From NCBI GenBank assembly GCA_027919835.1, contig JANVFP010000021.1, positions 806,001 to 870,000 of the forward strand: 64,000 bases of DNA. The letters run 5' to 3'. The notes below the pieces were generated by a model, which did no database searches, was not told the DNA's origin, and worked only from the letters and a program-made list of their open reading frames with translations. Origin of the DNA: Lentinula raphanica. Lineage: Eukaryota; Basidiomycota; Agaricomycetes; Agaricales; Omphalotaceae. The translations under genes and the position numbers were made by a program. Within the stretch, counting starts at the first letter, position 1, and each line of letters starts with the position of its first letter. Of the stretch, positions 24,123 through 36,546 are shown piece by piece.

Positions 24123-26430
24123 ATGACCACTCAGTTCGATGGGATATATCACGGTCTCTCTCGCGAGCTTGGCAGTCTGTACAGCTTCTTGACGGGTCAA
24201 TGCATCTTCTGATTTTGTTCTCCAGAATTTCGGATAGCCGCAAGCGGAATGGCTTGGAAGGGCGTCGATACTGAGAGACCGGTGGCGATGAGCGCAAATT
24301 CCATCAAATGGGCACAATGGCTTCGTGTAGCACGGAATTTCCAGCTACGAGTGGGTATAAAGGAAGAAAAGGGTGATTTTCGTAAAGAAACCTTCGACGG
24401 TTTCCAACGCGAGGTCCGTCTATAATTTGTGGGATTTGCTCTTCATACTAATCGTGCTTTAGGATCATGATAGAATGGCTACTCTTCTGAAAAATCACTT
24501 TGCCGTCACACTGGAGACAAGGGAAACCTCTTTGAAAGGTTGGAATTGGGGTCTTACTGATTTCCAAGGTATGTTGATTGGAGAATCACAAAACGTGTTC
24601 GTCAATCTGATGTCTTGATAGGACAAGACCTGGCTTTCACATCCTCAGATCGAACTGTCTTCGAATTACCCTTACAATATGTCGCCAACTCGAACATCAC
24701 TGGGAAGACTGAAGTTTCTCTCGAGTTTTCGAACCCCTCATCAACGACAAAGTCGAAGGGTGCTGTAGATGAGATGGTCGAGATTCGTTTCTACGTTCCT
24801 GGGACCCAGGCCAAGCTCAAAGGGGGTGATAACGGTTCCGGGGAGGAAGACAACGATGATGATGAAGTCAGTGCTGCCCAAGTTTTCCATGATATGGTAA
24901 AGGAGAAGGCTTCATTGGATCAAGTTTCTGATGACATTGTCCTCATGTTCGAGGAGGTGCTCGTATTGACACCTCGTGGCCGTTATGATGTGGTAATGTT
25001 CAAGGACTTCCTGCGTCTGCGAGGGAAGACATACGACTATAAAATCATGTTCTCCAAGATTGCCAGGCTGTTTTTGTTGCCGAAGGACGATCAACATGTA
25101 TTGTTCATCGTAAGGCTAATGACCTTACAAGTCGTGCATAATCCCTCATGTCATTCACTTCTAGTTTGGCCTCACTGAACCTCTTCGACAAGGTCAGACG
25201 GGATACCAGTATCTGGTGATGCAGTTCAATCGCGAGGAGGAAACGACCGCAGAACTCAACATGACGGAGTGCGTATGATGCCCTTTTTGATTTGACTGGT
25301 TACTGATTGTCCCTTCAAGTGAAGAGATTGCTGAGTACGACAAGCTACACAAGAACTACGAATGTCCAACATACGAAGTCGTGTCAAGTCTATTCCGCGC
25401 ACTGGCGCAGAAAAAGATCATCGGCTCTGGCTCATTCCAGAGGTGAGACTGCTCCTGGTATTAGGGAGTTACCGTCCTCATTAGATTCTGCAGTCGTGAT
25501 GGACATCCAGGTATCAAAGCCAACCTCAAAGCCGTGCAGGGCGATCTCTTCATGCTCGAAAAATACGTGTTCTTCGTCTCCAAACAACCGACTCTGATTG
25601 AACTTTCCGACATACACCAAGTTGTGTTCTCCAGAGTAGGGACCAGTATGGGTGCTGCTGCTGCTCGTACGTTTGATCTCAAGATAGTCACGAAGAATGG
25701 TCCGGAATACACGTTCAGCTCTATCAACAAAGAAGAGCACGAACCCACCGAATCTTACTTCAAGGACAAGAAGATACGTATCAAAAACGAGATGGTGCCA
25801 GATGCAGATCTACTCATGGCCTCAGCGGTTGGGGATGATGATGAAGATATGGCGAGTGTTGATTCTGATGATAGTGCACCGAGAGGGAAGACCGCTCGTA
25901 CAGGGCTTGATGACGACGATAGTGAAGATGATGGTTAGTCAACGTTCCCTTCTGTTCGTTGAGTTTACTCAAGATATCGTACAGAAGACTTCCAAGCATC
26001 ATCGTCCGATGAAGGATCACCCAGTGAAAGTGATTCTTCAGAGGGTGGAGCTGCTACGGCCTCGGATGCTACTGGGGATCGCGACTTTGCAAAGAAACAA
26101 AAGAAGAAAAAGGTGAAGGGCAAAGAAAAAGAGAGCGGTGCGACAGCGTCGAAGACAAAGCAAAAGAATGGTAGTGATGCCGAAGAAGACGAAGAAGAGA
26201 GGCCGAAGAAGCAGGCTTCGTCGAAACCGAAGGCCAAAAAGAAGTCGGGCGATGATAGCATGGATATTGACGACGCACCCAAACCCAAGCCGAAACCGAA
26301 ACCGAAGGCGAAGGCGAAAAGTGATGCGATGGATGTTGATGAAGAACGTCCTAGACCTAAGCCGAAAGCTAAGAAACAAAATGGCGAGGTGGCAGAACCT
26401 CCAAAGAAGAAGCAAAAAACCGTTGATTAG
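24123..26430 (+). CDS. POB3: FACT complex subunit POB3 (SSRP1-like, no HMG box)
   Basis: FACT, the POB3-SPT16 dimer, moves histones during transcription and replication. The first coding exon is short (MTTQFDGIYHGLSRELG). An intron at 24175-24225 joins it to GKFRIAASGMAWKG, the expected start of the SSRP1 N-terminal domain. Further landmarks are ETRETSLKGWNWGLTDFQG, VEIRFYVPG, the middle double-PH domain (CPTYEVVSSLFRALAQKKI, QPTLIELSDIHQVVFSRVG, FDLKIVTKNG) and a long acidic stretch (DDDEDMASVDSDDS, LDDDDSEDD). The tail is very Lys/Pro-rich with KPKPKPKPKAKAK and basic nuclear-targeting runs, ending KKKQKTVD. No HMG box follows, as in other fungi, where Nhp6 supplies it. A long antisense frame over the first exons is a shadow. 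Confidence 0.93.
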
Positions 26431-26658
26431 TTGACATATTCTTTGTTCGTCGAGCTGCTCATAGTAGAGTATGTAATGCGATATATTCATTTTTGTCATC
26501 ACTGGTACAATTCTGGTGTCATAAGATACAGTAAGTATGTAGATGGGGAGGGTATAATCATATAAGGACAGTCTGAACAATATGGACGTTGTTCTAACAA
26601 AGTTACAAGACTAAGATGCAAGGAGGATAGATAAATAGACAGTAGAGAAGTCATGAGA

Positions 26659-29600
26659 TCAGCCACGTAGAAGAGACCCTGGTTCAAAAACATTTGCCGG
26701 ATTGACATTCACTAAAGTGGGCCCAGTCCTCTTTGTGAGCGAGCGAGACAGACCTGTTGACCCGGACTGAGGAGAAGCCGATTTTGGATGTGCGTTAGCA
26801 GACGGTTTCGTGAGGATATGTCGTTCTTGATGCAGGATATAGGACTATGAGATCATTAGGATTGAGACTCTTTTCAAAAATGTACGGATCATGAAGACTG
26901 ACGCGTGCAAGTAGAATTTTCTCCATCCATTTCTCCCCTGCATCCTTCTTGCAAGAAAATATGTGTAGATAGTCCGCTGTGTTCTCGAAATAGGATAAAT
27001 TGTCTGTAGATTTGACGGCGAAGGTGAACTCCTTGGGAGCTCTCACAAGACGGGTGATCTGATATGCGTCAAAGTTGGACAACGAACATAACAAAATTTC
27101 GTCTCTTCCCTATAATACCATCAGAAAAACAGCAACCGAGAGGAGTTAGTGAGATACGAAGATCCTTACATTGTCCCGCTTTGAAAGCCAGAGAGAGTGC
27201 TCTTTTAACATAAGGTACCGTTTGTTCCACTTTCCTCGTTTGCTTTCCCATTCGATATATCCCGAATGAGTTGGGGAACTCGATGGAAGTGCCTTTCCTA
27301 GTGTCAGTACACTACAAAAGAGAGAATGGAGGTATGTCACTTACTGAAAGACTTAGAAGGGGAGCCAACGGCGTCAGCTTCAACAAAAACACGTTCACGA
27401 GTTTGTCCTTGTTCCATGACGCTTCGATGTCGGTCAACAACTCAAAACTTCGCACAGGCCGTTCTGCGCATGCAGGTATCAGTAACAGCCGCACTGATTA
27501 GCAAGTTTCCTTACCCATTCCGAAATCTTGAGCAATCTCAAACAACATCCATCCCCCACTTCCCCTCCACTCCTTAAATGCACCCTGTGCTTCAACCATA
27601 CGGATCACATCCCCTGCAGTGGTTAAATGACTGACTTCCACCACAACAAATCGTTGCCTGTCGCCAATGAAGATACGCTGTTGGGTCAGGATGACTTTAT
27701 TCTGTCGAGCGACCTCTGCAGGACCTAGAAGAGGAGGCGCTGATCGCGAATGCTCAGCAGATGTTCGTGCTGATCTGGTGCCATCAGGTTTTGCAGTCTT
27801 GACAGTTCGTTTTCTTTCGATTTTGGCGGTGGTCGGTTCTTCAACGGGAGCGGGAATAGGTACTGTACGGGCCTGGGAAAGAGAGACAAAATTCCCAGGG
27901 TGGTCTTCCCGAGATGCGGTACTGCGAGCGCGTGCACGAGTGGTGTTCCGGGTAAGTTTGGCTTCGCCACTTGTAGGTAGCGGAGGGGCATTGAAATCAT
28001 CTGTGGTTTGCTTAGGCTCTGGTTTATGGAAAGATCGCATCGGGCGAAGCGTACGCGTTGCAGGCGGAGCATCCTTGAGTGGAACAACATCAGTCCTGAA
28101 AGCGCCGTCGCCTGATGGAGGGGGCGAACGAGAATCCGGATGTGTCCTGGTCTGCATATTTTCGAACCTCTTGTTGAGCTCATCGATAGCAAAAGGAGTC
28201 GATGGCTGAGAAGTCGAGTGAACGCCGGGTCTACGAAGCGATCTGGAAGTATGAAGGGTTGCTTCTGGAGGGCTCGAGGCGGGCGAAGACCGGGTAGCAG
28301 TCGCCGCCTGTTGCAAAAGGCGTTGTTGATTGCGAGCTGCGGCACGCGATTCTCGTTCCTGTCTCCGTTTGGCACGAGCTTCGCGATCCTTCATACGGAT
28401 ACTCTGTTGGGCTTTGAGAGCGGTGGGTATACTTCGAGCTAGTGGGACATCGTCGTCATCAGATTGAGATTGGTTTCGGGGAGGCAGTCCAGAGGGTAAG
28501 CCATAATCGTCCTCATCGTCACTTTCTTCTTCCTCGTCCTCGCTTTCGTTGGAAAACGCACTGAACGAGCCTGGCATGAAGCGGTGATTTCGCCGATTGC
28601 CTTCATCGCCGTCGTCGCCCCCGTGTCCTCCTGATCCATGACCACTCACAGCACGCCTTCCCGTAGTGTATCCATTCACATTATAACCTCCACCATTAGC
28701 ATACCCCAAAGATGAGCCATTCGCGCTTGTACTTCGTCCTCGATTGTAGTCTCCTCCGTCAACAGCAGGCTCTTCGTACGAGGCACTATTATATCCTCTG
28801 ATCCACATCTCGGCAGTGAGCGCACCTCTCGAATGACGGGTTTGTGAGCGCGTGGAGCTTTGCGAATCAACAATATGTGGTTGGTTCTTGAGAAACGATG
28901 GACGAATCGTGCTTGCGGAACTACCCGGCTCGAACTGCGCCATTTCATCAAACGGATCGCTGACGTGGAGAGTATTCGTATTAATAGGCTCTTCGTGGTA
29001 AGGTGGATGTATACATTCCCTGGCCGCCTGACAACGTGAGCTACTTAACGCGGAAAACTCTTCTTCGCCAAGCTGTTCGGTAGAATGGCCGGTGGGGAGT
29101 TCTAGTGAGAGAGAGAATTTGGGAAGGGCTAGAAATGGGTATTCGGTCGTTTGAGAGATGAGCATGGAATCAATGTAATGGTCAGAAGAGCCCGAAGATG
29201 ATGATGAACACGACAACGAGTATGCATCTGTGATACTTCTCTGACTGGAATGCAAAGAAGTGTTTGAAGACGAATACGGTATATCAAAATCCGCGGAGGT
29301 GTGTCCGTCTTGTGAGAACCAATCCGTAGGCTCAAGTGAGTAGCTTGAACCGGATGATGTTGACGAGGACCTGGAACGTATCCTCACCTCATTATCACAC
29401 GATTTGATAGGAATTGGCGAGCTAGGAGTTGGCGAGAAGCTCAGCTCATCGTTGGAGAGATCGACCTCTTCAGATAACCTATCGTCTAGACCAGAACACT
29501 CTTCCACGACGCTCAATCTAGCACTTGTTTTCCCGTAATCTCCTTCATCCTCTTCGGAAGAGGAATGCGGGAAGACAGGAATCTCCGACTCGGGAGAGCT

Positions 29601-30510
29601 GACCGCATCGAGCATGTCCCACGGCTCAGACGGAAGGTGTGCACCCACATTGCCTTTCCGGATCTGTTGCTATGTTAGAAAAAACGCGCATTTGGAAATA
29701 AGAGGGCGACGGAGCCGACTGACCTTTTTGGGAGTGAGCTTTATTGAGGTAGTGGCTAGAGTTGAGAGGGAAGGCAAAGATGGCGAGCTATGGAGAGGAC
29801 GCTTTTGGTACGTGGGTCGGGCGGGAGACTGAATGAGAGTAGCGGATCGCGAACGGGAAGTACTACCCGCAGGAAATAAAGGTGACGGTGGAGGTCGCGG
29901 TATAGATGGGGACTGCCTTTCCGCTGGTAAGAGAGGACTCGCCAAAGGAGGCGCAGATAAATCTGCAAAAGGATCGCTATCTAAGAGATTTGCTTCGTTT
30001 ATAGTCGCAGTGGATATTGGAACTGAAAGAACGTCGATATTAGAGGAAGTGAGATCATCGTAGTATGCAGGTTCTCTGCTCATTGGCGTTGTTCCGGAAG
30101 AGGAATCAGATGAGAAAGAGCCACGCTCCGAAGATGGCGTGCTAGGTGCGGTCTGAGGAACAGTTGTCGTTTGTGAGTCTTCCGGTGTGGAATTTTGGAA
30201 GACGGATGCAAGGAGAGTAAGAGAACGGCGTGGTTTGATTGGCATGGTGTAATTATTGATGCTGTAGTATAGGGAGACCTGAAGAGAATGAAGATGAGGC
30301 AGAATCACGGTTAATCTCTCTGTAACAGACGCGCCGAGGTTGCAAACGCACCTGGGAGTAGAGAACACGTCCCACAAGGTCCTTTTCGAAACGATCGTCG
30401 ATTAGAGCGTAGTCAAGCTCCTGCTTGCAATGCTTTGGTTGCGTCGGAAGGTTGAGGCAAAAGGAAGAGAGGACGGAAGGGGAGAAATTTGGAGGTCGTT
30501 GTGTAGCCAT
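26659..30510 (-). CDS. RA-PH domain protein (Grb7/MRL-like architecture), long disordered N-terminus
   Basis: The first 900 or so residues are Ser/Pro-rich and probably disordered (SSERGSFSSDSSSGTTPM, SRSSSTSSGSSYSLEP). A Ras-association-type domain follows (IFIGDRQRFVVVEVSHLTT, DVIRMVEAQGAF, WMLFEIAQDFGM, then after an intron ERPVRSFELLTDIEASW). A PH domain follows directly (SGYIEWESKRGKWNKRYLML, SLWLSKRDN, EFTFAVKSTDNL, YLHIFSCKKDAGEKWMEKIL). RA followed by PH is the arrangement of Grb7/RIAM-type adaptors, which link small GTPases and phosphoinositides to polarity or actin, but a specific role here is inference. The start MATQRPPNFSPSVL joins in phase through an intron to VSLYYSINNYTMPIKPRRS. 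A start at MPIKPRRS (30245) is the alternative. The C-terminus is NPANVFEPGSLLRG. Confidence 0.78.
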
Positions 30511-32050
30511 GGCTTTGTTTGTTTGAGTTGGAAAAAACCGGGGATATTTCAAATTTGTTTTGCCAATTCGCCGAGTTTCAAATCACAGAAATTTGGGGTG
30601 ATGCAATTTTCAGGAAGGAAAAACAGAGACGCTGTTTTTAAGAATACCTGTCGACCAACGATGATAGAACGACATCAGTCAAATCTGTTCGTGCGCGTCG
30701 TCAAAATGTTGATTGCTGAAGTTGACTGATTTGGCGTTCAGCGCAGCCTTGGCGACCAAATCTGTGTCAGTGTACACTGTATTCCTTCGACCTCTTATCT
30801 CGAATATTTTTCCGGAACTTCTTCATATGGGGACAGTACATATGGCGTTCAATAATCGCGCGAATTTGGCTTATGCTCAGGAGCACAGATAGGCACCAGG
30901 TACTACGATGAGTTTAAATAAGCGCCGGTCATCCAGCTTTGACAATAACTACCATCATGATCAAGTTGTTACTGCCAATTTCTTGTGATTCAGAATGTTT
31001 ATCTACTCAACTCCGAAGAAGCTGTCACCATCTCTAAGCAGCTGCAGGATTTCTAACACAAGGTCTTTATCCGAGCGTATTCTCTGCGTTGGTGCACGAA
31101 ACGAAAACCGTTTGGCCATGGACCCCGCGTGTATGATCGTCTGCTGCTGTCTCTCTTATACTGGCAAAGGCTTGTGAAATCCATCAAGTACGTCGGTATC
31201 TGGGTTATCGATTCTTTGATAAACTAACAAGCAGCGAATAAGCTTAGCATTGATCAAGCCGCACTATAGACGGCCAAATTCTAATGGTAATAGTCAAGGC
31301 ATCGCCCTTCCCTCCCTGCCGCATAGTCAATGCCTACCACTCACATACATCACTCCCGATGTGTTCGAGGTCGTCTATCGTGATGTTTCCACGTACAGAA
31401 ACACAGTTTCATCGGTTGGCTGTGGCCGTGTGCATTCAATCCAAGGTTTTTCGACTGGGTTCAATGGCACTATGAAGATAAAAAACGGGACAAAGCTCAA
31501 GAAAGATTTCAACGCATCTCACACGTGCGTCTAATGCCACAGCCGAGTCGCGAATATAGCATAAACTGATACCACCAAGTCAGAAACTACTTCCGCACTC
31601 CTTCCAATTGCGCCGAATTCCCATGAACTAATAGCATAGGTCGCGCGAATGAACGCTACAGCTTGTGGAATTGGCAGTATCACAAAGCTTGTTCTTCTAG
31701 GATGCTTCGTATAAGAGGCACCTTCTATGAACGGGACGGATTGATATATCTTTGGAATCTGTAGGTCGTGCACGAAGCTGCCTTTGCGGAGAATGCATAC
31801 CGCCGTTCAACGTTCAATAACGGACTGGGTCTTAGGGTATTCAAAAACCGTAGCTCCCTATATGTGAAATGAGGCACCGAAATCTACTAGGCAAGAACCT
31901 TCTGTCAATCTCATACCAGTTTACGGCAACTTGTCCTATCTCGTGGATATCAAACGCGTCTCTGTAGGATATAAAAAGAGAGTCTACATGCTACTCATAA
32001 ATTCTGCAACCCAGAACGCAATCCATACTAGCCACTTTCCTGCGGCAATA
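30511..32050. other. unresolved 1.5 kb interval with possible small spliced gene
   Basis: The stretch follows the RA-PH start codon and precedes the first Rossmann paralogue. A TTTAAATAAGCGCC element at 30913-30926 lies about 30 bases before an ATG at 30957. Downstream sequence shows two intron-like ends, TTCTAACACAAG near 31060 and a GTACGT..AACTAACAAG unit at about 31188-31233. Open segments between them include a basic stretch with VYDRLLLSLLYWQRLVKSI and one with LPLTYITPDVFEVVYRDV. I could not assemble a confident model and recognise no family. A decayed gene is equally possible. Confidence 0.3.
30913..30926. promoter_or_regulatory. TTTAAATAAGCGCC element
   Basis: This is a one-sided copy of the recurrent upstream element, with the same ATAAGCGCC core as in front of the kinase/Bin3 pair. 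It lies about 30 bases from a possible start codon at 30957, the same distance as in GRASP, but the gene behind it is unproven. Confidence 0.35.
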
Positions 32051-33025
32051 ATGAACGTCCTTGCCATCGGAGCTTCCAAGAACATTGGTTACTATGCTTG
32101 TCTTCGACTACTAGGTTAGTTTATATCATCACGCTCGAGTTCTCATAGACGCAGAGCTGACGATGCTTCATCTGCTTTAGCCTCAGGCTGCAATGTCACA
32201 TTCATGCTTCGCTCGACATCCGTCTTCAACTCGGACGAGTCAATTCAAGGATATGTTCAGTCAGGCAAAGCACACCTAATAAAAGGGGATGCATTAATAG
32301 AAGACGATGTGAAACATGCTCGGGACGAAGCTTTGACATACGGAGCGCTCGATTTGGTTTTGTTCACTGTTGGTACGTTTTTCTACAGTTCTCTACCCTA
32401 TGTAGTAGACCCGTCTGCCGCCATTGTCTAATTTCCCACTGTTTTCCGAACAGGCGGAGCACCTTCATTCAGTGCAACAAAGGGACTCGTCATCACACCC
32501 GCCAATCTCGTCACCCAATGTCTTTTGAACGTCCTATGCACAATATCCACACAATCTCCTCAACCTAAACTCGTCGCCATTTCCGTGGCAGGGGTCACAT
32601 CCTCCGCACGTGCCAAAATTCCTCTTGTCCTCAAGCCTATCTACTCTCTTATCGAAGTTCCACGCATCGATAAAAAGGGTGCCGAACGTGCCATTTCGCA
32701 TATCGCAGGATGGAAATGGGACGTGGAAAAGGACGGAGAGCCAGGTGTAGATATTATGGGTTCGTCTCAATGGATGGAGAGGGAGGGATTCCCTGCTGAA
32801 GGAACGTTTAAAAATGTGCTGGTTATCAGGCCGGCGTTGTTGACGGATGGGGAGTGTAAAGCTGACAAAGCTCAGGCTAAGGGCAAGACTGGATACAAGG
32901 TGCAAGAAGGTGATCCTAGCGGGGTATACACCATCTCGAGGAAGGACGTTGCGCATTTCGTGGCGGATGCAGTGCTGAATCGGTGGAACGAGTATCAGAA
33001 TAAATGTGTCACTATTGGGTACTGA
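32051..33025 (+). CDS. Rossmann-fold NAD(P)-binding protein, paralogue A
   Basis: This small atypical SDR-like protein has about 280 residues in three exons. The N-terminal MNVLAIGASKNIGYYACLRLLG carries a GAS.NIG nucleotide loop of the GxxxxxG type seen in NAD(P)H-binding proteins. CNVTFMLRSTSVF, LIKGDALIEDDV and LDLVLFTVGG follow. The middle (SATKGLVITPANLVTQ, VAISVAGV) and the C-terminal ISRKDVAHFVADAVLNRW resemble NmrA-like and atypical SDR proteins. No YxxxK pair is evident, so catalysis is unproven. A second copy (35581-36546) is very similar throughout with the same intron positions, which indicates a recent local duplication. Substrate and role are unknown. Confidence 0.82.
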
Positions 33026-33184
33026 TCTTCGCGAGGCTTGTATTAACATCTTAGAATGGACATCTCTATGACTGTACTTCATCGTTTGCTCAGTGCTCTG
33101 TAAGTGGGGGTTCAATCGTTCTACGTAAGTACCGTTGAGGTTGAACTTTGAGAAATCAAGCTTGCGTGGGAATGCTCGATCAAT

Positions 33185-33209
33185 TTCAAGCGCTCTAATT
33201 TAAGCGCCA
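33185..33209. promoter_or_regulatory. doubled AAGCGC element upstream of DCAF4-like gene
   Basis: CAAGCGCT and TTTAAGCGCC occur 5-6 bases apart in the same orientation, at about 33187-33208, roughly 30-50 bases before the start codon at 33238. It is a direct-repeat version of the recurrent upstream element. Confidence 0.42.
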
Positions 33210-33237
33210 ATGTCTTCTCTTTCCTCCGTCATCAATC

Positions 33238-35232
33238 ATGGTCAAAGATCTTCCTGGGTTCTACTTCGACACAGAAAGGAATAGATACTTTCCATTGTCA
33301 TCTCGACCCTCTTCCTCTACTAGTGCTACGAGAAGCTCTACTCAACGAAACAGTCCAGAACGCAAAAGATTCAAGATCGAAACTGAAGCAAATGAACCAA
33401 CAGTCTCGCGTACTATCTTTCACCGGACAAGGACCTTGCCTTCCTCAACAACCCAGAGGCTTTTTGACTGCTCTCTATCTTCTGCGACACGGTGCAACTC
33501 TCTTATAACCCAGTAAGCATCTCGCTTCAAGCCTTCATTGGCCGCTCTACTGTCCGCAATATGATGCCCTCGGCCCCTTGCCTCACCCATTCTTTTCATT
33601 GTTCAATGCAAACTATGACTTCCTTATATTCATCTCTCATTTTTACTTTCATTTCTTTAGCGATGCTCGATGCTCGAGGTTTGCCTCTACTTCACGGTTT
33701 GACTTCAGTCAAACATCATGTTTCGGTAACATCACAGAATTCTGTGTCGGTATTGGTTATTGTTATGATCATCAATGTGGATGCTGACGGAAAGTCAGTC
33801 TGCCACAACCGAGGATGGTCTAACCCGTCGATACATCGGTGATGACCGGGGATGGTTCTACACAGGCGTCGTGTACGGTGAACCCTCATCCGACAATTAT
33901 CTCCAAGGTTCAGATCAATACATGCCCATAGACCTACCGAGTGCGCAAACGTACATGTGGCCTCCAGATATTAATTTGCACTCGCACTCGGAGGTGTCAT
34001 CGATCAAGGTATCAGGTCAGACATGCGTGTAAGTTCTAGCCACTCTCTACGTCGAACATTGGGATGTACTAAGCGTAGACTTATAGAACTACCTGTTTTG
34101 GTCCTATTACCAAGGTTGCCGTTCAGGATCTTCGGGTATCTGGGTTAGCTGCCGTTCATACTTTGCTTCGTTCTTCGAGGGATCTCATACACTAACAGAC
34201 GTACGACCCTCATCACCTTCAACAAAGTCCATGATGTTCGCGGTAGTCATTTCCAGGATGGTTCGTTAATATTAGGTGTGTATATGCTCAAGAACATGCT
34301 ACTCTTTGAGAATTCAAACAATTTTACCAGGTGCCAAAAACAAAGCAGTTTATATTCCTGATATCAATGAGTCGGGTTATACTCAATATCTATACAACAG
34401 TCAGAATAGTGATATCTTCGCCCTCGATCGAGATGAGGTGTGTAATCAACAGTGATTACAACATTCGTGAAGATTGCAGCTGACAGCCTGTAGAACATTG
34501 TCTATACAGGCGCTCGAAACGGGTCAATAACACGTCACGATCTGCGTGTCCCTTCTGAGAAGCACGGTCATTGGCTCTTTCAATCACGATTCAGTGCACA
34601 AAATAACAACAGACAACCAAGACAAGCAAGTTCGGTATCGTATCTTAAGCTTGTCAAGCAGTCAGAACTGATCGTCAGTCAAATGAATGGGGAGGTATGT
34701 GGAAAATTGATTCGTTACGACTACAGTATTTCTCAGTCTTCAAAATTCTCCTCCAGCTGTGCACCTATGACACACGTTTTCCTCTGCAAAACAGTCCTTC
34801 TCGACAGTTTCGAGGACATCGTAATTCTGTGACATCGAGACTAGTTCGTCAATCGATGTAGCTGGGTACATTGGATCATATCTCTTACATTCACCTTTCG
34901 TATAGGGTATTTGTGTGGATCCTGCACATGATTTCCTCTTCGCTGCGGGGGAAGACTATTGTATTCGGGGTTGGTCGTTACGGACAGGGCAAGCATTACA
35001 CGCGTACGACGGCAACTCTGCATCTACTGCGCCTGTTAGCACAGCCATGTTGAACTCATCATCCACGTCCTCAAGTTTAAACCGGTTCCGCAATCCATTC
35101 AAAACTCTGTTTCCGAAAGCGGTATCTACGCTGCAAGTCACGGAGGAGAGTGATGGGAGTTTGTGCTTGTGGGCGGGTTGCCAACAGACGTTGTATCGAT
35201 ATTTCCTTGGGCAATACTCAAAAGAACCTTGA
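33238..35232 (+). CDS. DCAF4-like WD40 protein (putative CUL4-DDB1 substrate receptor)
   Basis: DCAF4/WDR21 proteins are WD40 adaptors for CUL4-DDB1 ubiquitin ligases. The N-terminus MVKDLPGFYFDTERNRYFPL is a close match to the PGFYxD..RYFP signature of that family. WD-type strands follow in spliced exons: SLILGAKNKAVYIPDI, SDIFALDRDENIVYTGARNG (joined over an intron), SITRHDLRVPSEKHGHWLFQ, LIVSQMNGELCTYDTRF, FRGHRNSVTSRL, and finally VDPAHDFLFAAGEDYCIRGW with RTGQALHAYDG. Repeats are degenerate, as usual in the family, and the exons at 33500-34200 are hard to join. It ends LGQYSKEP. The gene sits between two Rossmann paralogues, all three on the plus strand. Confidence 0.68.
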
Positions 35233-35580
35233 ACTTCCCCCCTCCCCGTCCCCCCCAAATCTAGACAGTATGTAGAACTGCCAGCCCCACAACAAACTGC
35301 GGTAGATGACTACCAGCATCGAGTAAATGGTGTATGTATACAGTGCACCACGCTAGTATACTGAAGATAGTGCCGCTCATATACGTATCCAACTCCCCAT
35401 CATTCTGATACACGGGGCCCATTTGGAACTTGGCAAAGGCAGTGACTATAGGTGACCACGCAGCCTCCACAATCGTAAATCGAACACGTCGTCAATTTAG
35501 GAGCATATATAAAGGAGAATTCTGAAAAGCTCCTATCATTGTCTGAAAATCTCAACTCAAACTACAACATCCATCTAATC
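35233..35580. other. spacer before Rossmann paralogue B
   Basis: This short plus-strand intergenic stretch ends in the presumed promoter of paralogue B. A C-rich run (CCCCCCTCCCCGTCCCCCCC) follows the DCAF4-like stop codon near 35238. Nothing else is seen. Confidence 0.45.
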
Positions 35581-36546
35581 ATGAACGTTCTTGCTATTGG
35601 AGCTTCGAGAAATATTGGTTACTATGCCTCCCTTCGACTGCTAGGTACGTTTCTTCTGTTGTGCTACGCTCTTGATTCTTGCCTGACTCGGTGTTTGTTT
35701 CTTCTGGATCAGCTGCAGGTTGCAATGTCACCCTCATGCTTCGTTCACCCTCCGCCTTCGATTCGGATGAAGCAGTCCAGAAATATGTAAAGGAAGGTAA
35801 AGCACACCTTGTGAAAGGTGATGCCTTAGTACAGAGCGACGTTAAGCACGCTTGGGACGAAGCTTCGACACACGGAGCTGTTGACTTGATCCTGTTCAGC
35901 GTTGGTACGTTTTATCGGTCGTTTACCGCTATCAGTTGAGTATCCCCCTTGCTTACGATCCGCTGAACGAACAGGTGGAACCCCCTCATTCAGCGCTACC
36001 AAAGGTTTCGTTATCACACCCGCCAATCTCGTCACCCAGTCTCTCCTTAACGTCCTCTGCACGATGTCTACTCAATCCGCTCAGCCCAAACTTATCACCA
36101 TCTCATCCGCCGGACTTACACGCTCCGCACATGCCAAAGTTCCTCTCCTTCTCAAACCTGTCTACTATCTCCTCGACGTTCCGCACAAAGACAAAATGGG
36201 CGCTGAACGCGCCATTGCGCATATCGCGGGCTGGAAATGGAATGTGGAGCAGGACGGAGAGCCCCAGGCGGATATCATGGGTTCAGATCGATGGATGGAT
36301 AGGGAGGGATTCCCTGCTGAGGGGAGTTTCAAGAATGTGCTTGTTATCAGGCCGGCGCTGCTGACTGATGGTGAATGTAAGGCTGATAAGGCTGAGGGTA
36401 AAGGAAAAGCTGGGTATAAGGTGCAAGAAGGAGAACCCAGCGGAGCATACACTGTTTCGAGGAAGGATGTTGCGCATTTTGTGGCGGATGCGGCACTGAA
36501 TCGATGGAACGAATATCAAAATAAGTGTGTTACTATCTCGTACTGA
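35581..36546 (+). CDS. Rossmann-fold NAD(P)-binding protein, paralogue B
   Basis: This is the second copy of the gene at 32051-33025. The start MNVLAIGASRNIGYYASLRLLG, GCNVTLMLRSPSAFDSDEA, the GGTPSFSATKGFVITPANLV segment and the end VSRKDVAHFVADAALNRWNEY align without gaps of note. Both introns are in the same place: after RLLG in phase 1 and after FSVG in phase 1. Differences are spread over the whole length rather than clustered, so both copies look functional. As in copy A, the nucleotide-binding loop is clear while a catalytic Tyr/Lys pair is not. COX20 follows on the same strand with a start about 137 bases downstream. Confidence 0.82.

Noticed and set aside
23985..24317. 111-codon minus-strand frame as a separate gene between alpha-actinin and POB3
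   Set aside because: It is antisense to the first two POB3 exons and the shared promoter. The plus strand gives the recognisable SSRP1 N-terminus (GKFRIAASGMAWKG) there.
26038..26580. 180-codon minus-strand frame over the POB3 tail
   Set aside because: Its Leu/Phe/Arg-rich composition is the antisense shadow of the Lys/Pro/Asp-rich POB3 C-terminus.
27667..28209. 180-codon plus-strand frame
   Set aside because: Antisense to the Ser/Pro-rich exon of the RA-PH gene; no independent features.
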